A DNA stretch of 64,000 nucleotides from Ahaetulla prasina (lineage: Eukaryota; Chordata; Lepidosauria; Squamata; Colubridae). Below the pieces are notes generated by a model. That model saw only the letters and a list, made by a program, of their open reading frames with translations. It did no database searches and was not told the DNA's origin. The position numbers and the translations under genes were made by a program. Where the stretch lies: contig NC_080546.1 of the NCBI RefSeq assembly GCF_028640845.1, positions 83,446,257-83,510,256 of the forward strand, written 5' to 3'. Positions 1 through 10,381 of the stretch are shown here, one piece after another. Numbering within the stretch: position 1 is the stretch's first letter; each line of letters opens with the position of its first letter.

Positions 1-190
1 TGGCTTCAGTTCGGCAGATCGAATCTCACCAGGCTCAAGGTTGACTCAGCCTTCCATCCTTCCGAGGTGGGTAAAATGAGGACCCAGATTGTTGGGGGCA
101 AGAGGCTGACTCTGTAAACCACTTAGAAAGGGCTGTAAAACACTGTAAAGCAGTACATAAGTCTAAGTGCTATCGCTATTGCTATTCTGG
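1..190 (+). mobile_element. tRNA-type SINE (family B), 5'-truncated by window edge
   Basis: The piece starts near the tRNA-like B box (cagatcgaatctcacc), runs through the body GGTTGACTCAGCC...GTAAAATGAGGACCCAGATTG, and ends in the tail 'aagcagtacataagtctaagtgctatcgctattgct'. A longer copy at 12733-12977 has the same body and tail plus an A-box-like start. The 5' end lies outside the window. The family name is unknown to me. Confidence 0.8.
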
Positions 191-501
191 GTGACTAACA
201 AATAATAAGAACATCATAACAAAAATAATAACTTCCACATTAAGGTTGTTCCAGAACAAACAGCCTAACCAATGAACTACTAAGATTAGGACAAGCCACT
301 TGTATATGACTACAGGGCAAACCCACTTCTTTCAGCACTGATGATGTTACCTCATTGGGTCTTGAAATGTCTGCCAGAAAACAACCAAGCTCAGAAAGCA
401 TCAAGGGTCCCACAGTTCAACCCTGAGCTTCTCTTCTACTGGAACGTCCACGTTGTCTTTTCTTTGGCTTCAGATAAACAACCGTATCATTTGTCTATTG
501 C
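191..501. other. No recognised feature
   Basis: Ordinary AT-rich sequence with no repeat family or open frame that I recognise. Confidence 0.4.
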
Positions 502-871
502 ACTATGATAAAAACAGTGGCTCAGGGGCTAAGACTCTGAGTTTGTCGATCAAAAGGTCGGCAGTTCAGTGGTTTGAATCCCTAGTGCCGCGTAATGGGG
601 TGAGCTCCCGTTACTTGTCCCAGCTTCTGCCAACCTAGCAGTTCGAAAGCATGTAAAAAATGCAAGTAGAAAAATAGGAGCCACCTTTGGTGGGAAGGTA
701 ACAGCATTTTGTGCACCTTTGGCACTTAGCCATGCCGGCCACATGACCATGGAGATGTCTTCGGACAGTGCTGGCTCTTCGGCTTTGAAACAGAGATGAG
801 CACCACCACACAGGGTCGGGAACGTCTAGCACATATGTGTAAGAGGAACCTTAACCTTTACTATGATAAAA
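502..871 (+). mobile_element. tRNA-derived SINE (family A, BovB-type tail) with 12-bp TSD
   Basis: Full-length SINE at about 514-859. The head is tRNA-like: A-box 'ggctcaggggctaagactctg' region and B-box 'cagtggtttgaatccc'. The conserved body is CTCCCGTTACTTGTCCCAGC...CATGCCGGCCACATGACC. The tail 'gggtcgggaacgtctagcac' resembles the 3' end of BovB/RTE LINEs, which would supply the retrotransposition machinery (inference). It is flanked by the perfect direct repeat ACTATGATAAAA at 502-513 and 860-871, which fixes the ends. Related copies in this window are at 10382, 12112, 25993, 31994, 32353, 37171 and 54283. Probably a Sauria/Squam-type SINE; exact subfamily not determined. Confidence 0.9.
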
Positions 872-1469
872 GACTGAGAGGGTATCGGTCGGTAGAACTT
901 TCTAATTATGCCGAAGTCTATTCTGCACTTAGTCATACAGTAGATAAAATCCACTGAACGGAGTAAATGATTTCCTTTCTATTTATAGCCATTGCACCAT
1001 TGTCAAGCATATCTTTCCACAGGGTCAAAGCTGTAACGTTACTTGAATGAAACCACAGCGTGGATTACAGTTCCTATTTTAATTAGATCACACCAGGAGA
1101 GCCGCATGTGGGTGTTTCAAATCCAGCATGTCAAGAGGTGACAAACATGCCAAACAAAAAAAATAAGAGGGGCAGGAGGATTAAAAAAGGAAAGAAAGAG
1201 AGAAAGAGTCACTGTGTATTGTAACCCAAGTGAATTGAAAGAAATTGCTCGAATTGGAAGGTGATTGTAATTAGCATCTCCTGGACGTCTCAATTTTTTT
1301 GTAAAGCTCATTTGCAAAATTTCACGATTGCACTTGACATCCAATTAGATAGATAGATTATGCAAAATGGCTGCATAATGGGGACGGTTGAAAAACCTGG
1401 AATGTAATTAAACTCTATTTGATATTGCTTTCAAAGTATTACAGAAAAAATCCCTTCGAAGGCAGAGAC
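872..1469. other. No recognised feature
   Basis: No repeat or gene recognised. A purine-rich A/G stretch lies near 1155-1210. Confidence 0.4.
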
Positions 1470-1815
1470 CTCTGGACCAGGGGTGAAATCTAAAAAAATT
1501 TCCCTACCGGTTCTGTGGGTGTGGCTTAATTGGTGGGTGTGGCTTGGTGGTCAGGTGACCGGGTGGCCAATAACAATAAATAATAAAAATAATAAAGTAC
1601 ACAAAACAATAAGAAATACTAAAAAACAACTCTTACATTTTACACACACACAAAACAACACAACACAACTGACTCACATGCAATGTAAAAGCAGCTGCAC
1701 TTCACCCAAAATGGCCCCTGCAACAAGCAGGAACCTCACACAGCCACAAAGAGCTCAAAAACCAACTTTCGCACTTTACACACAGACAAAGCACAACACA
1801 ACACAACTGACTCAC

Positions 1816-2376
1816 TGTCGTGTCCCACTCCCCCTCTGACGACTGGGTCTAGGAAGTCCGTATCAAGTGTGGCAACGAAGCCTCTGCAGCTTGTCAAATT
1901 CCTTCGAGGTTTCTCAGGGCAGGCAGGAGTCCAAGTTGTGACTTCAGCGATAGCAGCAAACTAGATGAGACTTCGCTTGACTCAAGGTTGGAATGCCAAA
2001 AGCAGGTCCTTTATATAGGCTGTGGGGTGTGGCTCCATGACTCAGCATTTATCCAGGCCTGCCCCTCCCTTCCTTTTGCTGGCGTCACCTCTCAGATCTC
2101 CGGAAGCGAGGATCCTCCCACTATGAATTCTCTTCAGCTGGATCTGCTGTCAGTAATTCTAGCACGTGGCTGGCTTCCTGCTCACACGCTGTAGGAGTGA
2201 GGTTTATCAGGTTTGTTTGTTCATTCCTGGAATCCTCTCCGGGCATGGGGCCAGGGCCGGGGGCTGGAGACATGACAGGCCATTCATCTTCATTATCAGA
2301 CTCAGAGTCTGATAACAGGCCCGGGTGTAGACGGGAGGGGTCCGGCTGAGGAGAGGAGGGAGGACGAGGCACAACA
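1816..2376 (-). mobile_element. Solo LTR, 5-bp TSD CTCAC
   Basis: On the minus strand the unit starts TGTTGTGCCTCG and ends GGGACACGACA, so it has TG...CA termini. The flanking 5-bp sequences CTCAC (1811-1815, 2377-2381) match exactly. There is no internal gag/pol and no second LTR, so this is a solo LTR left by LTR-LTR recombination (known mechanism). It carries a promoter-like TATA motif. It inserted into hAT element A and is therefore younger than it. The superfamily (Gypsy or ERV) is not settled from the LTR alone. Confidence 0.88.
2009..2019 (-). promoter_or_regulatory. TATA box of the solo LTR
   Basis: On the minus strand the sequence reads CCTATATAAAGGAC, mid-LTR, preceded upstream by a 'cacaccccacag' GC-rich stretch. 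This is the expected position for the LTR U3 promoter. Activity is not implied. Confidence 0.6.
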
Positions 2377-3154
2377 CTCACACACAACTGACTCACATGT
2401 AAAAGCAGCTTCACTTCACCCCAAATGGCCCCTGCAACAAGCAAGAACCTCACACAGCCACACAAAACTCAAAAACTAACTTTCACACTTTACACACACA
2501 CCACACAACACAACTGACTCACACCCAGCCACAAAATGCCACATACAGCTTTGTGAGATTTTATGTGTTTGTGTAGTTAGAGTGAAATACTACAGAAACA
2601 CACCAAATCTCAGTAAGCTGCACAAATTTTTCATTTTATTATTTCATTTTATTTATATTTTTAGATAAAAGCAGCTAAATTTAAAACTTCCTTAACTTTA
2701 AATTGCTGTGTCTAAAAAAACAACAACTAAAAAACCCCCCAATTAACTGTTTTTTTAAAGCTCTCCCTCTCAAAAAAACTCCATTACTTACCCAATTGAA
2801 GGGACAAGAGAGGCAGATTGAGTTGCTCACTGATGAGATGGATTGCAGGCAGGCAGATTGAGTTGCTAGCTGATGCAATTGATTGCAGCTGCCGAAGCAA
2901 GGCAGGAGCGAGCCCGAAAGAAGCAGCAAGCTGCCAACTAGATAAGTTGGGACCGGGCGATTGGGTGGGCATGGGCGGGGGGTGGTGGGCAGGGATTTTT
3001 GCTATTGGTTCTCCAAACTACCCATCCCCATTGCTACCGGATCGTCTGAAACAGTCCAAACCGGTAGCATTTCGCCCCTGCTCTGGACTTATATTTTCCC
3101 TGAGGGAAGAGGGCTATGCAACAACAGTACTTAGTTGGTCAACTTTCTTCTGCT

Positions 3155-3260
3155 ACCATGTTTCCCTGAAAATAAGACCCACCCTGAAAATAAGCCCTAG
3201 CCCGATATTTTGGAGATGGGCCTAATATAAGCCCTACTCCAAAAATAAGCCCTAGCGAAG
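3155..3260. repeat. AAATAAGCCCTA repeat fragment
   Basis: Repeated 'gaaaataagaccc / aaaataagccctag' modules, the same family as the 130-bp tandem units at 22042-22363 and the piece at 24746-24900. Probably the terminal region of a DNA transposon; not named. Confidence 0.65.
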
Positions 3261-3534
3261 GAGGTAGGAATGGCCAGCACAGGAGGCAGCCCTTCCCTTC
3301 CCTGTCACCTCATGGAGGCTCAGCCCCTTAAATGCAGCCCCATGGATCAGCCTCTCTATTCCACAGTTCACCTTGTGGCTCTGGAGCAGGCGGTGACCAC
3401 AGCTCAGATCTTGCTCAGGCTGCTGCTACAATGAGGCAGCAAGCCCTGTGGCGTGTCAGAATTGGCTCCCGCCTCCCATTTCTGCCCAGCTGCTGGGCTT
3501 GCTGCACCTCTTGTTGCTGGCCTCACAGGTTGTT
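3261..3534. other. GC-rich unique segment
   Basis: No family recognised. The open frame at 3332-3616 runs into the neighbouring SINE and shows no recognisable domain. Confidence 0.35.
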
Positions 3535-3827
3535 AAATTATTATTATTATTTTATTATTATTTTTATTTTATTTGCATTTATATCCCGGCCTTCTCCGGA
3601 GACACAGGGTGGCTAACACTATGCTAGCAATAGTCTTCATCCTATTTGTATATTTATATACAAAGTCAACTTATTGCCCCCAACAATCTGGGTCCTCATT
3701 TTACCTACCTTATAAAGGATGGAAGGCTGAGTCAACCTTGGGCCTGGTGGGACTAGAACCTGCAATAATTGCAGGCAGCTGCTGTTAATAACAGACTGCA
3801 TTAGCAGCCTGAGCCACAGAGGCCCCC
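3535..3827 (-). mobile_element. SINE family C (L2-type tail), antisense
   Basis: Read on the minus strand: a tRNA-like head 'gcctctgtggctcaggctg', body 'ggttgactcagccttccatcc', then 'gacccagattgttgggggcaa', ending in a degraded 'gccaccctgtgtctccggagaaggccgggatataaat' tail and A-rich end. The tail corresponds to the L2 LINE 3' end at 52590-52960, so L2 is the likely partner (inference). Confidence 0.8.
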
Positions 3828-3899
3828 ATTTGAATCCCACCACTGCCCAGATCTATAACCTTCGGAGCACCTCCCCTGTTGCTGACCTGCCAGGGCCCC

Positions 3900-4262
3900 T
3901 TCACTCGTGGTCATGCTTGCCCTGCATGATCTCCACGGTGGCCCTGCTTCGGGATGGAGGACGGAGGGGGAGATTGCCTCTTCCTCCTTTGCACCCCTCT
4001 TGCTGGAGCAAGACGTGCAAACTCAACGTTACCTATCGGGATCTCCTGGTGCAATGCTCTGCCGCAGTTTTGGAGCAAACCTCCGCCTTCCCTGCACAGG
4101 ATTGCAAGGCTGGAGGCTCTGTGCAGCCCCACCCCTTATGAAAAGATGACCATGTTCTGAAAGAGACCTTCACAGGTAACATTTCTGAAATGTAATCTTT
4201 TAACACCATACTCACAGGAAAATCCTGACCCCCCCCATCATGGTTTGATTTTGCTAGAGATG
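3900..4262 (+). repeat. Left arm of an inverted repeat flanking hAT element B
   Basis: The core 4030-4140 (CTCCTGGTGCAA...TTTGGAGCAAACCTCC...CCCTGCACAGGATTG) is repeated in reverse orientation at about 5925-6035. A second matched block, 'caggaaaatcctgacccccccc' (about 4216-4237), corresponds to the minus strand near 5855-5875. The arms probably belong to one older palindromic or long-TIR element that B entered. Not a gene. Confidence 0.6.
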
Positions 4263-5792
4263 CTGCAGAGCAGGGGTGAAATCTAAAAAATTTCCCTACC
4301 GGTTCTCTGGGCGTGGCTTAATTGGTGGGCGTGGCTTGGTGGTCAGATGACTGGGTGGGTGTGGCCAATAACAATAAATAATAAAAGTAATAAACAAAGT
4401 ATACAAAACTATAAGAGGTACCAAAAACCAACTTTCACACTTTACACACACACAACACAACACACAACAACACAACTGACACACGCACAATGTAAAAGCA
4501 GCTGCACTTCACCCAGAATGGCCCCTGGAACAAGCAGGAACATCACACTTTCACACTTTCACACTTTACACACACACAACACAACTCTGTTGTGTAGGGC
4601 CTCTGGTGGCTCAGCAGACTAAGTCTGTTATTAACACAGCTGCTTGCAATTACTGCAAGTTCAAGTCCCACCAGGCCCAAAGTTGACTCAGCCTTCCATC
4701 CTTTATAAGGTAGGTAAAATGAGGACCCAGATTGTTGGGGGCAATAAGTTGACTTTGTATATAATATACAAATGGATGAAGACTATTGCTTAATACTGTG
4801 TAAGCCGCCCTGAGTCTTCGGAGAAGGGCGGGATATAAATTCAAATTAATAAAAAAAAAAAAAAAAAAAACAACTGACTGACACACACACACAAAATGCC
4901 ACATACAGCTTTGTGAGATTTTGTGTGTTTGTGTAGTTAGAGTGAAACACTACAGAAACACACCAAATTTCAGAAAGCTGCACAAATATTTTATTTTATT
5001 ATTTTTATTTATTTTTTTTAGATCAGGGGGTCTCCAACTTTAGTAGCTTTAGGTTTATGGACTTCAAATCCCGGAGTTCCTCATTCAGCAAAGCAGGAAG
5101 TCAAAACAGGCTGTAATCAGTAGCTGAAGTAAGCATTGCGTTGCCGGCCCGAAAGGAGCAGTATGCAGTAATTATAGGTAAGTGAGGAGGGGGCATTGGC
5201 TGGGCATGGGTGGAGGCTCTTGTAAGTGGGGGCTGTTAAAAAGTGATTTTAAAAGCCTGCTAGGATCAGGAAACTCCTCTGGGATCGCCAGAGGAAAAAA
5301 AGTTTTAAAGTCAGCTCCTCTGACGATCTCAGCTGAAGTTCCCTCATAGCAGCCCAGAACCTCTTAAAATAATTGTTTTAACATGTAGAAAACATGTTTT
5401 TTTAAGGTTTTGGTGATGAGGAACTCAGCTGGGATGGCCAGAGGAGCCTTTTAAAGCCCCCCCTTTTCCTTTTTTCCCCCTTCAGCTGAAGAGGTTTTTT
5501 TAAAAAAAAACTTTTAAAGTGTTCTGATGATCTCTGCTCAGCCCCACAATCATCAGAGTTTTTTGTTTGTTTGTTTGTTTGTTTGTTTAACTTTTAAAGG
5601 CATGTTTCGGCTGAAGAAAAAAATTTTAAAGTAAAAAAAAAAAAACTCTGCTGATGATGCGGCTCAGCAGAGGCGGGGGGGGGGGGGCAGGGCCAGGGAT
5701 TTTTGCTATCGGTCCTCCGAACCAGCAGCTGCCATCGCTACCTAATCAGGAGAGCTGGTGCGAACCAGGAGCATTTCACCCCTGCTGGAGAG
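4263..5792. mobile_element. Non-autonomous hAT-like element B with 8-bp TSD
   Basis: Element 4271-5784 begins CAGGGGTGAAATC and ends GCATTTCACCCCTG (inverted termini). The flanks CTGCAGAG (4263-4270) and CTGGAGAG (5785-5792) match 7 of 8. The interior is collinear with element A: CACAACACAACTGAC repeats, 'gccacatacagctttgtgagatttt', and 'tagttagagtgaaacactacagaaacacacc'. It is interrupted by a SINE (4585-4868). No transposase frame. Confidence 0.87.
4585..4868 (+). mobile_element. SINE family C (L2-type tail) inside hAT element B
   Basis: Sense copy: head 'gcctctggtggctcagcag', B-box region 'gttcaagtcccacc', body with GTTGACTCAGCC and GACCCAGATTGTTGGGGGCAA, tail 'gtaagccgccctgagtcttcg' with 'gggcgggatataaat', then about 20 A. 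The host sequence ACAACT flanks both sides, consistent with a short TSD. Probably L2-mobilised. Confidence 0.85.
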
Positions 5793-6040
5793 GGAGGAAG
5801 ATTGGAAGTAGGCAGGGTGAGGAAAACTCTTTCAGAAAGTGATCTACAGGTCGGGGGGGGGCGCGGATTTTCCTGCTGATCGTCCTTTTAAAGAGGAGTC
5901 CTGCACGGACACACATCAAAAAATGCTCCCTCCCTGGCTTTGGAGCCTCCAGTCTTACAATCCTGTGCAGGGAAGGTGGAGGTTTGCTCCAAAGCTGCGC
6001 CACAATGTTGCACCAGGAGACCGCCACAGGTACAGTAACC
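5793..6040 (-). repeat. Right arm of the inverted repeat flanking hAT element B
   Basis: The minus strand of about 5925-6035 aligns with 4030-4140 (shared CTCCTGGTGCAA, TTTGGAGCAAACCTCC, CCCTGCACAGGATTG). The two arms are head to head with the 1.5-kb hAT element between them. Confidence 0.6.
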
Positions 6041-6790
6041 TATTCTAGTCTAGCCTAGCCTAGCCTAGCCTATTCCACTCCACTCCACTCCACTCCACTC
6101 CACTCTATTCCCGTTCCTAATTCTAATTCTACTTCTACTTCTACTTCTAATTCTTAGTTCTGTTCTGTTCTGTTCTCTGTTCCATTCTATTTCTTTCCAT
6201 TCCACTCCACTCCACTCCACTCCACTCCACTCCACTCTATTCCCGTTCCTAATTCTAATTCTACTTCTAATTCTAATTCTAATTCTTAGTTCTGTTCTGT
6301 TCTGTTCTCTGTTCCATTCTATTTCTTTCCATTCCACTCCACTCCACTCCACTCCACTCTACTTTACTCTACTCTACTCTATTCCCATTCCCATTCCCTA
6401 TTCTAATTCTATTCTCCTCTACTCCACTCCACTCCACTCTATTCCCATTCCCTATTCTAATTCTACTCTACCCTACTCTACCCTACTCTACTCTACTCCA
6501 CTCCACTCCACTCCACTCCACTCCACTCCACTCTATTCCCATTCCCTATTCAAATTCTACTCTACCCTACTCTACTCTACTCTACTCTACTCTACTCTAC
6601 TCTACTCTACTCTACTCTATTCCCATTCCCTATTCTAATTCTACTCTACCCTACTCTACCCTACTCTACCCTACTCTACCCTACTCTACTCTACTCTACT
6701 CTACTCTACTCCACTGCAGTCCAGTCCACTCCACTCCACTCTATTCCCATTCCCTATTCTAATTCTAATTCCATTCCATTCCATTCCAGT
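6040..6790. repeat. 750-bp pentanucleotide satellite block with higher-order structure
   Basis: Almost entirely five-base units: CTAGC, ACTCC, ATTCT, ACTTCT-like, TCTGT, CTACC and ATTCC. A segment containing 'ttcttagttctgttctg' recurs at 6151 and 6283 (about 132 bp apart). A 'ctattcccattccctattct' module recurs near 6378, 6440, 6532, 6617 and 6740. This suggests amplification of larger units. The open frames across it are artefacts. No CR1 end adjoins it, unlike the other pentanucleotide tails here. Confidence 0.9.
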
Positions 6791-7215
6791 TCTGTTAGTA
6801 TTCTTACTTTCATATATAGGGTTAGAAGGAAGGAAGTATGTGCAAAGAATCTTTGGCATCAACTGAGGGTGATTTTTTTGTTGACTCAAACTATTTTCTT
6901 TACCTTAAGGTCACCGTATCGATTCTGACAGAATACTGTAAATATTAAAAACCCAGGTCAATAAGCTTAACACTAAACCAGGAACATCAATAAAAGCTTA
7001 ACATCTGAAAGCTGAAACAAGATACTTATCTACAACTTGGCTCTGGGTAGCCTCCTTAGGATTGTAGTGTTTGCATAAGTGCATAAGCATATTTATTTTA
7101 AATAGTGCTAAAACAAATATCTAAGTGTGAAGCTCAGCAAAGTTTCAGAAATCAGTTGAGTTCCATTTTGGTTTCTGTGGTTTCTTAAATAATATCAAGA
7201 TGGGTCCATCACTTT
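6791..7215. other. No recognised feature
   Basis: AT-rich sequence without a recognisable family. Confidence 0.35.
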
Positions 7216-7217
7216 CT

Positions 7218-7326
7218 TTGGAGAGAGAGAGAGGGAGGGAAGGAGGGAGGGAGGAGGAGGGAAGGAGGGAGGGAGAGAGAGACAGAGAGACAGAGAGACA
7301 GAGAGACAGAGAGACAGAGAGAGGGA
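7218..7326. repeat. Polypurine GAGA/GGGA/GACA tract
   Basis: Runs of GAGA, GGGAGGGAAGGAGG and (GACAGA)n, all purine except for regular C in the GACA part. Confidence 0.9.
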
Positions 7327-7439
7327 GATGTATGCTAAGATGGGTGCCCTTATCTCAAAGGCGTTATTAAGGCTGCTTATTCTCCTCATCTGGTGAACCA
7401 GGTACACTTGGATGATCTTCATTGGGTTCAGAAACTATG

Positions 7440-8460
7440 TAGAATCAAGTTTTGTGCAGACCTCGGTGTGCATATCCATCACCTCCTTCTGCAGGAACTG
7501 CATTGGTTGTCAATTTGCTTCTGAGTGCAATTCAAGGTGCTGGCTGTTACCTTTAAAGCCCTTCATGGTTTGGGACCAGGTTATCTGAGGGAACATCTCT
7601 TGTTGGTCACATCTATCTGACCCACTAGAGTGAGGAGGCCAGGAATGTTGCCAGTGGTGAAATCCTCCACAGTTTGCCACCAGTTTGCTGCCCACGCATG
7701 AGTAATGTCCACCAAACACGCGTTGTACATGCGTATGTGCAGTACACACCAAGCACATGCTGTGTGTATGCGCATGCACAGTGCACACCAAATACACATT
7801 GCATGCACATTCACAGTACGCACCAAACGTGTGCTTCATGTGAAAAAAAAAACACTTAACAAGGTAAGTAGTACAGAGGTGGGGGGGGACAGCTGTGCTT
7901 CCCGATTTAGATTCAGCTGTGCCGTGTAATTTAGATTCTCTAGAAAGCAGAAAATCTTGCTTTCTAGTGAATATAAATCACGGGGCACAGCTGATCGTCG
8001 GAAATATCAGTTTGGACGAACCCGTAGCTTTTTTTTTTTTTACTATCGGGTTGCCAAACCGATAGCTTTTGTCACTACCGGTTCACCCGAACCGGTGCGA
8101 ACTGGTAGGATTTCACCACTGAATGTTGTGGGTCCCATCCCCAGGGGAGATATACTTGGTGGGACCCAGAAGAAAGGCCTTCTCCATGGTGGCTCCCTGT
8201 CTTTGGAACATCGCCCCCTTGGGGATTAGATTGGCCCCCCACTCTAGAACTCTTCCGGAAGGCATTGGAGACCTGGTTCTGCCAGCGGGCCTAGGGAACC
8301 CAGAGTGGGATGGAGCCCATTAAATGGCCTGTATGAATGTGTGTTGTTGCCAGGTGGGGAGTTATTATTTCATTATTTTTTCTTTTTTTTTTATTTCTCT
8401 TACATGGCATTTTTATATCCTTGTCAGTCACCTTGTGCAATATACATTTTCTAAATAAAT
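7440..8460 (+). mobile_element. L2-type LINE 3' fragment split by a hAT MITE
   Basis: The left part (about 7440-7651) translates to fragments such as FKVLAVTFKALHGLGPGYL, typical of the C-terminal end of L2-clade ORF2. The right part (8122-8460) continues with 'RRKAFSMVAPCLWNIAPLG' and 'LPEGIGDLVLP' (8123-8323 in another frame) and a 3' UTR ending in (AAAT)n near 8450. The coding frame contains stops and shifts, so it is dead. The MITE at 7652-8121 separates the halves and carries an AATGTTG(C/T) duplication. Confidence 0.75.
7652..8121. mobile_element. hAT MITE C (470 bp) with 8-bp TSD
   Basis: Inverted ends: 5' CAGTGGTGAAATCC and 3' GGATTTCACCACTG. Flanks AATGTTGC (7644-7651) and AATGTTGT (8122-8129) match 7 of 8. 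Contains GCACA/TGCG-rich sequence and the motif 'ccgaaccggtgcgaactgg' shared with other copies. Inserted into an L2 LINE. Confidence 0.88.
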
Positions 8461-8740
8461 AAATTTGATGAGACATTTGAGGAACAAAATGGCCGACAGA
8501 AGTAATGACAAGCCACTTCAGCATTGCTGCCAAAACTATACAGTCCCAAGAAAACCAAGAGGTGAGCTAGTCCTGGGATACAAGAGCACCTGAACCTCAA
8601 GACAATTCTTGCTTTTAATTTACTGAGAGATTTATTCCACGGGACAACAGTAACAAAAGGAATTGTTTTAATCAAAATGACATTTGAGACATTTCCATAT
8701 CAGATCTACTCCAACCTTTCACATGAGATGGCCGTTCTGC

Positions 8741-8741
8741 A

Positions 8742-8809
<68 letters not shown>

Positions 8810-8864
8810 ATCTATCTCTATCCATCCATCTCTCTCTCTCGCTCTCTCTCTCATCTATCTATCC

Positions 8865-8925
<61 letters not shown>

Positions 8926-8932
8926 ATATCTG

Positions 8933-8991
<59 letters not shown>

Positions 8992-9026
8992 ATATCTGCT
9001 ATCTATCTATCATCTATCTATCATCC

Positions 9027-9095
<69 letters not shown>

Positions 9096-9096
9096 A

Positions 9097-9177
<81 letters not shown>
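8741..9177. repeat. (ATCT)n / GATA array (Bkm-type)
   Basis: About 430 bp of ATCT repeats with interspersed ATCC, CTCT and 'aatatctgct' interruptions. The two 'aatatctgctatc' interruptions about 65 bp apart indicate local unit duplication. On the other strand this is the GATA motif of banded-krait minor satellite. Open frames rich in YLSI are artefacts. Confidence 0.95.
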
Positions 9178-9178
<1 letters not shown>

Positions 9179-9189
9179 CCAACCTACCG

Positions 9190-9530
9190 ACCGACCTACC
9201 AAGGGGAGGAGCAACTTCGAACTAAGGAGAAATTTCCTGACAGTTAGAACAATTAATCAGTGTTACAACTTGCCTCCAGAAATTGTGAATGCTCCCATAC
9301 TGGAAGTTTTTAAGAAGATGTTGGATAACCATTTGTCTGAAGTGGTGTAGGGTTTCCTGCCTAAGCAGGGTGTTGGACTAGATTACCTCCAAGGTCCTTT
9401 GTTCTGTTCTGTTCTGTTCTGTTCTGTTCTGTTCTGTTCTATTCCATTCCATTCCATTCCACTCCACTCCACTCTACTCTACTCTACTCTACTCTACTCT
9501 ACTCTACTCTACTCTACTCTACTCTACTTT
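9190..9530 (+). mobile_element. CR1 LINE 3' end with pentanucleotide tail
   Basis: 9195-9350 encodes the CR1 ORF2 C-terminus (as in '[37 protein letters not shown]'-like order, with one substitution-rich stretch), then 'ggtttcctgcctaagcagg' and 'ggactagattacctccaagg', the CR1 3' UTR. In place of the usual short tail there is (GTTCT)n, (ATTCC)n and (ACTCT)n to about 9530. Compare the intact CR1 at 48244-48870. Confidence 0.85.
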
Positions 9531-9693
9531 ATACGTACATACATATGCATATGCATATACATACACATACACATGCATATACACAAACACAAACACAAAC
9601 ACAAACACAAACACCTACCTTATATCTATACCTATACACAAACACAAACACATATACAAACATATACATATACACAAACACATACACATACAC

Positions 9694-9724
<31 letters not shown>

Positions 9725-9842
9725 AACATATACCTATACCTATACCTATACACATATACATACACACACAAACACACACACATATACATACATACATACA
9801 TACACACACAGACAGACACACACACACACACACATATATATA
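9531..9842. repeat. (CA/TA)-rich hexanucleotide and dinucleotide tract
   Basis: Alternating purine-pyrimidine sequence made of ACATAC, ACAAAC, ACCTAT and (CA)n units. Potential Z-DNA-prone tract (inference). Confidence 0.9.
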
Positions 9843-10380
9843 TGCAACCCTGAAGTGTATCCAATCAATGAATTTCACAATGAATAATTTATCTGGATCC
9901 ATCGATCATAAAGACGTACAATCTGTCTCTTGTGAATAGAGAAAGAGGGGAAGAGCTGAAGTCAGAATGGTATTTGTTTAAATGTGTTCTCCGCAGCAGA
10001 AACGATGCGTTGCCTCAGCATTATACATCTTCTCATTACTGGCTCAGCTCTATTTAGAAAGATGCATTGCTGTAAAATTTATTCTCTCTATCTGCCTTTC
10101 CTCTTTGTGTGCCAGTCAGAGGGGGGAAAGTTCTTCTAAATTCTGATTGATAATATAGGGGGGGGAAATATTACTACCTCTTCAAGCTTTTAAGATTCTG
10201 TTAGCAGAGATTGGCAAAGGCTCATACTAGCCATAACTAGGGTAGCCTGTCTTTGCTTCTTATTCCAAAATGTCAAGCCTTTTCAATTTCTTTCATTCTG
10301 ACTCTAAAAAAAGATAAAAAAGAAAAGCGTTTGTAATTGATTTTTTAAAATATTGTACTCAGTATATATACAATTAGAGA
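9843..10380. other. No recognised feature
   Basis: Single-copy looking, no family or domain recognised. Confidence 0.35.
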
Positions 10381-10381
10381 C

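Larger units (their letters stand above)
1470..3088. mobile_element. Non-autonomous hAT-like element A with 8-bp TSD, containing a solo LTR
   Basis: Element 1478-3080 is bounded by a perfect 8-bp direct repeat CTCTGGAC (1470-1477 and 3081-3088), the TSD size of hAT transposons. Its ends are inverted: 5' CAGGGGTGAAATC and 3' GCATTTCGCCCCTG. Subterminal 'ctaccggttct' and 'ccaaaccggtag' motifs recur in the other copies of this family. No transposase ORF is visible. The inside contains CACA-rich direct repeats (1640-1815, 2377-2535) and an AT-rich right half. A 561-bp solo LTR interrupts it (1816-2376). Element B (4271-5784) is a sister copy with the same internal repeats. Confidence 0.88.

Noticed and set aside
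514..600. tRNA gene
   Set aside because: The A and B boxes are the head of a SINE with a full body, tail and target duplication, seen in eight copies.
2121..2465. Minus-strand 114-codon Pro/Ser/Asp-rich frame
   Set aside because: Lies across the solo LTR and its host; LTRs of this kind commonly have accidental frames.
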